Shown here in pieces: positions 59,400 to 64,000 of a DNA stretch of 64,000 nt. The DNA comes from Hyphomicrobiales bacterium. GTDB lineage: Bacteria; Pseudomonadota; Alphaproteobacteria; Rhizobiales; Xanthobacteraceae. The notes under the pieces are model-generated. The model worked only from the letters and a program-made list of their open reading frames with translations, was not told where the DNA came from and did no database searches. Numbering within the stretch: position 1 is the stretch's first letter; each line of letters begins with the position of its first letter. The DNA lies in NCBI GenBank assembly GCA_016713235.1, contig JADJPN010000002.1, positions 434,001-498,000 of the forward strand, written 5' to 3'. The position numbers and the translations under genes are program-made.

Positions 59400-60586
59400 G
59401 CAGCGAGCGTATGCTGCCTTACGGGCGGCAAACCATTGAAGACGACGATCTCGCCGCGGTCGCCGCGGCGCTGCGTTCCGACTTTCTGACGACAGGCCCA
59501 CTGGTCGAGGAGTTCGAAAAGCAGTTCGCGGCAGCGAGCGGGGCGGCCCATGCCGTCGCCTGTAACAGCGGTACGGCGGCGTTGCACTTGGCGGCGATGG
59601 GCTCACGCCTCGGGCCCGGCGATACGGCGATCGTTCCGACGCTGACGTTTCTTGCAAGCGCCAACGCGATCCGCATGACCGGCGCGGAGGTGTTCTTCGC
59701 CGACGTCGATCCGGACAGTGGCCTGCTGACGGAAGCGACTTTCGAAGAAGCCATCGCGGCGGCCGAGAAGTATCGCCGCGCGATCAAGGCCGCGGTGCCG
59801 GTTCATCTCAATGGCCGCATCTGCGATATGCGCTCGCTGGCGAATATTGCGAAGAAACACGGCATCGCGCTGACCGAGGATGCGTGTCACGCGCTCGGGG
59901 TGCCGTCGGTGGGTGCGAACGAATACTCGGACTTCGCGTGTTTCTCGACGCATCCGGTGAAAGCGATCGCGACCGGAGAGGGCGGCGTTGTCACGACAAA
60001 CGACAAGGCGGCGGCGCAACGCATGCGCAAATTACGCAGCCACGGCATGGTTCATGCCGCGGAAGAATTGCAGCAACGCGACGAAGGCTTTGAGAACGGC
60101 GAGAAGCGTCCCTGGTATTACGAGATGCCGGAGATCGGCTGGAATTACCGGATGCCAGACATTCTCTGCGCGCTCGGCATCTCGCAATTGAAGAAGGTCG
60201 ATCGCTTCATCAAGCGCCGCGAGGAAATTGCGCGGCTTTACGACCGGCTGCTCGCGCCGCTTGCGCCCGCGCTCAAGCCTGCGCCGCGCGGCAACGATCC
60301 ACACGGGCTACATCTTTATGCGGTGCTGATCGATTTCGAACAGCTCGGCACTACGCGTTCGAAGTTCATGAATGCACTGCGCGCCGCGAACATCGGCACA
60401 CAGGTGCATTACTTCCCGGTGCATCGCCAGCCCTATTACCGCGACCGTTATGGCGAGCGCACGCTGCCGGGTGCGGATGCCTATTATTCGCGTTGTCTTT
60501 CCATCCCGCTTTATCCGTCGATGACGGATGAAGATGTTTCGTTTGTCGCGAGTACGCTCAGCAAGCTCTGCGGCAAGGAGATATGA
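59396..60586 (+). CDS. pseC: UDP-4-amino-4,6-dideoxy-N-acetyl-beta-L-altrosamine transaminase
   Basis: Second pseudaminic acid enzyme, a 396-residue PLP-dependent DegT/DnrJ/EryC1 aminotransferase. Starts MLPYGRQTIEDDDLAAVAAAL; CNSGTAALHLAAM binds PLP phosphate; EDACHALG and the Schiff-base Lys in STHPVKAIATGEGGVVTTND are clear; WNYRMPDILCALG and YFPVHRQPYYRD are family C-terminal markers. ATGA overlap with pseB. The next gene on the other strand ends 9 bp away. Confidence 0.95.
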   Translation: MSSERMLPYGRQTIEDDDLAAVAAALRSDFLTTGPLVEEFEKQFAAASGAAHAVACNSGTAALHLAAMGSRLGPGDTAIVPTLTFLASANAIRMTGAEVFFADVDPDSGLLTEATFEEAIAAAEKYRRAIKAAVPVHLNGRICDMRSLANIAKKHGIALTEDACHALGVPSVGANEYSDFACFSTHPVKAIATGEGGVVTTNDKAAAQRMRKLRSHGMVHAAEELQQRDEGFENGEKRPWYYEMPEIGWNYRMPDILCALGISQLKKVDRFIKRREEIARLYDRLLAPLAPALKPAPRGNDPHGLHLYAVLIDFEQLGTTRSKFMNALRAANIGTQVHYFPVHRQPYYRDRYGERTLPGADAYYSRCLSIPLYPSMTDEDVSFVASTLSKLCGKEI

Positions 60587-60594
60587 CCGCGCCC

Positions 60595-61329
60595 CTAGCG
60601 TGCGTGGAATTTCACCGCTTCGACGAGATTGATACCGCTGCGAAGAATTTCCAGACCCCTCTCGCCGCAGTTGAGCAGGAGATCGATCGCAGAAAGATGC
60701 GAAACGAATTCTCCATGTAACTGTGGATACGATGCCGGGTGCTTGTAGTCGTTATAAAGCAGATCTATGTCTGTGCGCTGGAAAGCGTTGCTATCGCGTA
60801 GATAGTCCGACGAGCCCGTCGGCGAGATGTAAATCCCGGCGCTGCGCTGTTCGCAGATCGAAACCAGGCGGTCTTCACGCTTGCCGTCAATCGGCAGCGT
60901 GGAGCTTCGCAGCAGCTTTGTCTTGACCCCGAGATCGTCGCGAACGCGCTCGATCAGCGCGATGTTGTAATCGGCGAGCAGGGCGCGCGGCTTCACGATC
61001 TCCGCGAGCAAACCGGGACCGTATTTCGACCAGCACGGCGCTTTAGCGTAAGCGAGCTGGATCGAGCGTGCGTGCTTATTCGCTTCATCGATCTCTGCAT
61101 TGATCTCTGCTTCGTTCACAAGCTGGTCGCGCTTACCCTTCTTCAAGACTGGTACAGTCAGCGTGATCGCGCCGGCAGGCCCTTTGATCTGATTACGCTG
61201 CTGCCAGCTTCTGCGCGCGAATTGAACGTCGTCAAGCAAGACGAACTCGTCGACTGTGTCCATCAAGGCGAAATAGCCGATCCATGGAAGGTAGGTCGGC
61301 TGCATGATCGCGATTTTCTTCGTGGACAT
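60595..61329 (-). CDS. WbqC family protein
   Basis: A 244-residue WbqC-like protein. IAIMQPTYLPWIGYFALMDTV and LDDVQFARRSWQQRNQIKG are the defining segments. The family occurs in surface-polysaccharide and nonulosonic acid loci and is thought to act on an amino sugar, but its reaction is unproven. It is the last gene of the minus-strand set pseG, two methyltransferases, pseI, wbqC, each only a few bases apart. Confidence 0.9.
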   Translation of the reverse strand: MSTKKIAIMQPTYLPWIGYFALMDTVDEFVLLDDVQFARRSWQQRNQIKGPAGAITLTVPVLKKGKRDQLVNEAEINAEIDEANKHARSIQLAYAKAPCWSKYGPGLLAEIVKPRALLADYNIALIERVRDDLGVKTKLLRSSTLPIDGKREDRLVSICEQRSAGIYISPTGSSDYLRDSNAFQRTDIDLLYNDYKHPASYPQLHGEFVSHLSAIDLLLNCGERGLEILRSGINLVEAVKFHAR

Positions 61330-61334
61330 CTTCG

Positions 61335-62390
61335 CTATTTTGACTTCAGGTGTTCGAGCTTCAAGGGCGTGCCGCGCGAAAGGTTCGTTGCCGCGACGCT
61401 TCCGATCACGCGATCGTAATGCTTGGGCGCGAGGCCGAAACCGGGACGGATTGCCCGCACGTTCTTCGTGGTGAAAGGTTCATCTGCCGCGATATTCTCG
61501 ACCACGTAAAGCGAGCGGCGATAGTCGGCGTGTCCGCTCTCGCTGGCCTGCTTTTCAAAGGTCACTTGGCCCACGGCTTCCCAGCTTTGGCGCACCTCTT
61601 CGCAAAGACGCTTGAACTCTTTCGGCTCAAGCGAGAAATGCGAGTCTTCCCCGCCGTCGGCGCGGTGCAGCGTGAAGTGCTTTTCGATCACGGATGCGCC
61701 GAGTGCCGCCGCAGCGACGGATACTGCGCTGCCGAGCGTGTGATCGGAGAGGCCTGCGACAACTTGGAAAGTTTCGGCCAGATTCCCGATGTTCCGCAAA
61801 TTGCTTTCGCTTGGTTGCGAGGGATATCCGCTAACGCAATGCAGGAGCACGACGCCAGTTGCGTTTGCGCCCCTAGCGGCGTTGATGGCATCTGCGATTT
61901 CTTCGCGGCTCGCCATGCCGGTCGACATGATCATCGGTTTACCGGTGCGGGCGACTTCCGCAATCAGCGGGATATCGGTGAGCTCGAACGAAGCGATCTT
62001 GTAAGCCGGCGCTTGCAAGCCCTCGAGCAGACGCACGGCGGAAGAGTCGAACGGCGTGCTGAACAGCGTAATTCCGACTTCCCTCGCGCGCTCAAACAAG
62101 GGCGCGTGCCATTCCCACGGCATGTGCGCCTTGTCGTAAAGTTCATGCAGGTTGCGACCCTTCCATGGGCCGCCTTCCACGACAAAGCCCGGACCGTCAT
62201 GCGCGATTGTCATGGTGTCGGCAGTGTAGGTCTGAATCTTTACAGCGTCTGCGCCGACATCCTTCGCCCGCGCGATCAGGTTCTTGGTGCGGTCCAGCGA
62301 GCCGTTATGGTTCGCGGAGATTTCTGCGATCACATAGGTCGGATAGCCGGGGCCGATCTTGCGGCCTGCAATTTCGAAAGTTAACGACAT
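61335..62390 (-). CDS. pseI: Pseudaminic acid synthase
   Basis: A 351-residue NeuB/PseI-family enzyme condensing 2,4-diacetamido-2,4,6-trideoxy-altrose with phosphoenolpyruvate. YVIAEISANHNGSLDRTKNLI and VKIQTYTADTMTI open the TIM barrel; STGMASREEI, GLSDHTLGSA, EKHFTLHRADGGEDSHFSLEP (PseI-type GGxDS) follow; the C-terminal SAF (antifreeze-like) domain includes RRSLYVVENI and IRPGFGLAPKHYD. Start ATG 62390. Gap of 5 bp to the wbqC gene downstream and 5 bp to the methyltransferase upstream. Confidence 0.95.
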   Translation of the reverse strand: MSLTFEIAGRKIGPGYPTYVIAEISANHNGSLDRTKNLIARAKDVGADAVKIQTYTADTMTIAHDGPGFVVEGGPWKGRNLHELYDKAHMPWEWHAPLFERAREVGITLFSTPFDSSAVRLLEGLQAPAYKIASFELTDIPLIAEVARTGKPMIMSTGMASREEIADAINAARGANATGVVLLHCVSGYPSQPSESNLRNIGNLAETFQVVAGLSDHTLGSAVSVAAAALGASVIEKHFTLHRADGGEDSHFSLEPKEFKRLCEEVRQSWEAVGQVTFEKQASESGHADYRRSLYVVENIAADEPFTTKNVRAIRPGFGLAPKHYDRVIGSVAATNLSRGTPLKLEHLKSK

Positions 62391-62395
62391 GACTT

Positions 62396-63061
62396 CTATT
62401 GGCTGGCGGTCTGGTTCGCCGGAAGCGGCAAGCCGTTCTTATATACATAAATCGTGAATTCGTAAGGGATCACATTCGCCTTCAGCTGATAGTCGTGACG
62501 CAACGTGACGGCGGAGGAAAGCCCTGCCTTGCAGCGCGCGAAGGTTTCTATCGGGTCCATGTAATTGAGGTTCTCGGCGAGATAGTCGACGTAGGTTGAG
62601 AGGCCGTTGAAGGCAATACCCTTGCGGGTGCGGGCGAACAGCGTTTTCAGCACGGCCTGCACATACTCGCTGGATGCGCTGTGTTTGTTGTTGAAGACGC
62701 CGCTGATCAACACGTAGTCGAAATCTTCCGGCAAGCCATTCTTCAGAATGTCTCGGCACTCGAAGCGGGCGCTCGCGTGTTTTTTCTGCGCCGCAGCTGC
62801 AAGATTCGGCGCGATTTCGTATCCGACATATTCGCCCTTGAAGCCTTGTGCGGAGAGTAGCTCGTAAAGCCGCCCCATGCCGCAGCCAAAGTCGAGTACC
62901 TTCGCCGGTTTCAGGTCTCCGATTTCACATAGAATTTTCAGACGCAGATCCTGCGTCGGCTGGTCTGCCCACTGCGCGGCCGCGTGCGTGTCGCCACTTT
63001 CACGCAGCAGGCGGTCGTAATGCTCGGCGTTGGCTCTTGCGATGTCGTCGAAGGATTTCAT
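62396..63061 (-). CDS. SAM-dependent methyltransferase (pseudaminic locus)
   Basis: A 221-residue class I methyltransferase. VLDFGCGMGRLYELLS is SAM motif I; YVGYEIAPN and FDYVLISGVFN follow. Because it sits between a second methyltransferase and pseI with 4-5 bp gaps, it most likely methylates a pseudaminic acid precursor, nucleotide sugar or the glycan, though a lipid or protein target is possible. No acetyltransferase (PseH) is visible in the window. Confidence 0.85.
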   Translation of the reverse strand: MKSFDDIARANAEHYDRLLRESGDTHAAAQWADQPTQDLRLKILCEIGDLKPAKVLDFGCGMGRLYELLSAQGFKGEYVGYEIAPNLAAAAQKKHASARFECRDILKNGLPEDFDYVLISGVFNNKHSASSEYVQAVLKTLFARTRKGIAFNGLSTYVDYLAENLNYMDPIETFARCKAGLSSAVTLRHDYQLKANVIPYEFTIYVYKNGLPLPANQTASQ

Positions 63062-63065
63062 ACGG

Positions 63066-63731
63066 TCATTTCGTTGCGGTAACCATCCATTCGTTCAATT
63101 CGATGGACTGATTTTGCTCGGTGCGGATTATGCGGTTGATGTCCAGTTCTGCAAAGCTGGCTGTGAAGATAGAGCGGACGTCGCTTTCCGTGAATCCGCG
63201 GCGAACATACGGATTCTGCGCGCTGCCGACGCGGTAGTCCTTGTCGGACGCAAAGATAAAGAACCCCGCGCCGCCGGGACGCAAGAGATCTGCAATTTTT
63301 GGCATTGCGATTTCCACGACACCGGGCAGGGTGCATTCGAAAACGCCGACGCTCAGGATCGCGTCCAGTGATGCGGACGGAAGATCGATCTCTTCAATCG
63401 ATGCGACAAAAGCATCGGCACGGAGGCTTTTATCTTTCTCGCGTGCAAGGCGCTGCTCAGTCTTCTTCACGCCTTCCGGCGAGATGTCGCAGGCCATTGT
63501 TTCGAACCCACTCTGCGCCAGAAACACTGTATGCACGCCGCCGCCGCAGCCGAGATCGAGCGCGCGGGTCTTCTTGCGGTTATTCTCATCCTTGAAGCGC
63601 CGAAAGAAGAAGCGGACGACTTCGTCGCGCGGATATTGTGGCCCGCCACCAGCGTTCCACTTATCCCAAAGGCTGCGCTCGTTTTCGCTGTGCGCGTACA
63701 TTTCGTTCGTGTCCCGAGAGAGGCAACTCAT
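63066..63731 (-). CDS. SAM-dependent methyltransferase (pseudaminic locus)
   Basis: A second, unrelated 221-residue class I methyltransferase. ALDLGCGGGVHTVFLAQSG is motif I; ACDISPEGVKKTEQRLA the acidic loop; DAILSVGVFECT and LRPGGAGFFIFASDKDYR later motifs. It starts at ATG 63731 or internally (MYAHSENERSLW, about 63701). The sequence GGGPQYPRDEVVRFFFRRF is typical of glycan-locus methyltransferases. It is 22 bp from the pseG stop. Confidence 0.85.
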   Translation of the reverse strand: MSCLSRDTNEMYAHSENERSLWDKWNAGGGPQYPRDEVVRFFFRRFKDENNRKKTRALDLGCGGGVHTVFLAQSGFETMACDISPEGVKKTEQRLAREKDKSLRADAFVASIEEIDLPSASLDAILSVGVFECTLPGVVEIAMPKIADLLRPGGAGFFIFASDKDYRVGSAQNPYVRRGFTESDVRSIFTASFAELDINRIIRTEQNQSIELNEWMVTATK

Positions 63732-63752
63732 AGAACGTTTTCCACAGCCAGC

Positions 63753-64000
63753 CTAGTGCACCGCGTTAACGATACGGGCGGCGCCATTGCCGTCGCAGAG
63801 AGCGAAAGCGCGATCGCTCATCCGCGTGAGCAACGCTTCGTCTTGCGCGAGCGTCACGATGCGTCGGACGGCATGCGCGGGTTCGAAGTCGTTTCCGCCA
63901 ACAACTTGCGCGGCGCCGGTAGCAGCGAGCCGTTCGGTCGCAAGAAGATGGTAATCGGACGGGATGAAGAGAGCGGAGGGAAGCCCGAGCACGCAGCGCT
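63753..64000 (-). CDS. pseG: UDP-2,4-diacetamido-2,4,6-trideoxy-beta-L-altropyranose hydrolase, C-terminal part
   Basis: Only the C-terminal 82 residues are inside the window; the gene enters from the right edge. RCVLGLPSALFIP, SDYHLLATERLAATGAAQVVGG and MSDRAFALCDGNGAARIVNA match the C-terminal half of PseG, a GT-B-fold (MurG-like) nucleotide sugar hydrolase that releases 2,4-diacetamido-trideoxy-altrose for PseI. It is first of the five-gene minus-strand set. PseF and PseH probably lie beyond the edge. Confidence 0.75.
   Translation of the reverse strand, partial: RCVLGLPSALFIPSDYHLLATERLAATGAAQVVGGNDFEPAHAVRRIVTLAQDEALLTRMSDRAFALCDGNGAARIVNAVH

Overview
The window looks like chromosomal DNA of a GC-rich alphaproteobacterium, most likely Hyphomicrobiales near Bradyrhizobium, Rhodopseudomonas or Xanthobacteraceae. 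The signs are the order-typical small proteins (DUF6494, DUF3126 beside cysE, zf-CHCC, PAS_5, DUF2336, BTLCP), a spaced palindromic extragenic repeat at 655-746 and a second at 7222-7320 of types I associate with these genera, a CsoR/CopA copper pair, and a cobalamin riboswitch in front of a BtuB-like receptor. No phage, plasmid, insertion sequence or CRISPR array is visible. The only tRNA is tRNA-Leu(UAA) at 12377-12464.

Layout. 1-3.2 kb (minus): circularly permuted ATP-grasp, alpha-E protein and transglutaminase, a conserved but biochemically poorly defined trio. 3.3-7.2 kb: feruloyl-CoA synthase, divergent from a CinA-type molybdopterin-binding protein across a perfect 20-bp palindrome, then a Tat-exported intradiol dioxygenase and gpt. 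7.3-12.3 kb: copA/csoR around a shared operator, a DUF2892 remnant, a MetE-like methionine synthase and a pirin, nearly all broken. 12.4-19.8 kb: tRNA-Leu, small hypotheticals, a TesB-like thioesterase with DUF6494, and a 1,290-residue type-I-secreted beta-solenoid protein with an RTX C-terminus. 19.9-30.3 kb: an MFS transporter behind a regulator remnant without its HTH, an FAD monooxygenase, crotonases, alpha/beta hydrolases, cysE and a gamma-carbonic anhydrase. 30.4-36.9 kb: envelope and signalling genes (L,D-transpeptidase, BTLCP protease, double PilZ, PAS_5, rhomboid, CBS, patatin) and a poly-G block. 37-46.2 kb: hisI, folE, an IscU-like scaffold, a cupin, yidD, thrS, nitroreductase, flavin reductase, and a CoA-ester lyase with a broken MaoC dehydratase. 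46.3-50.7 kb: lytic transglycosylase, DUF2336, Hpt protein, receiver protein, NAD kinase. 50.7-58.2 kb: cutA, btuB with riboswitch, small monooxygenase genes, a Tat-exported MBL hydrolase, a fused membrane/spermidine-synthase protein. 58.4-64 kb: a pseudaminic acid locus (pseB, pseC, wbqC-like, pseI, two methyltransferases, pseG running off the edge).

Sequence quality matters to anyone using this window. Between about 3 and 46 kb at least a dozen genes carry single- or double-base shifts, nonsense codons or small deletions, and 35578-35913 is almost pure G. The broken set includes thrS, which cannot normally be lost, and cysE. Most of these are therefore probably consensus errors in a draft or metagenome assembly rather than pseudogenes. 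From 46.2 kb onward I found no broken gene. Coordinates given for broken genes are the extents after mental frame correction.

The items most worth following up are the alternating GDD/GDGKN solenoid, the HTH-less regulator fused translationally to an MFS gene, the unexplained palindromes at 5192 and 23066, the intradiol dioxygenase lacking its first iron tyrosine, the basic-tailed spermidine-synthase fusion, and a previously uncounted 59-residue ORF ending on a terminator at 34.15 kb.
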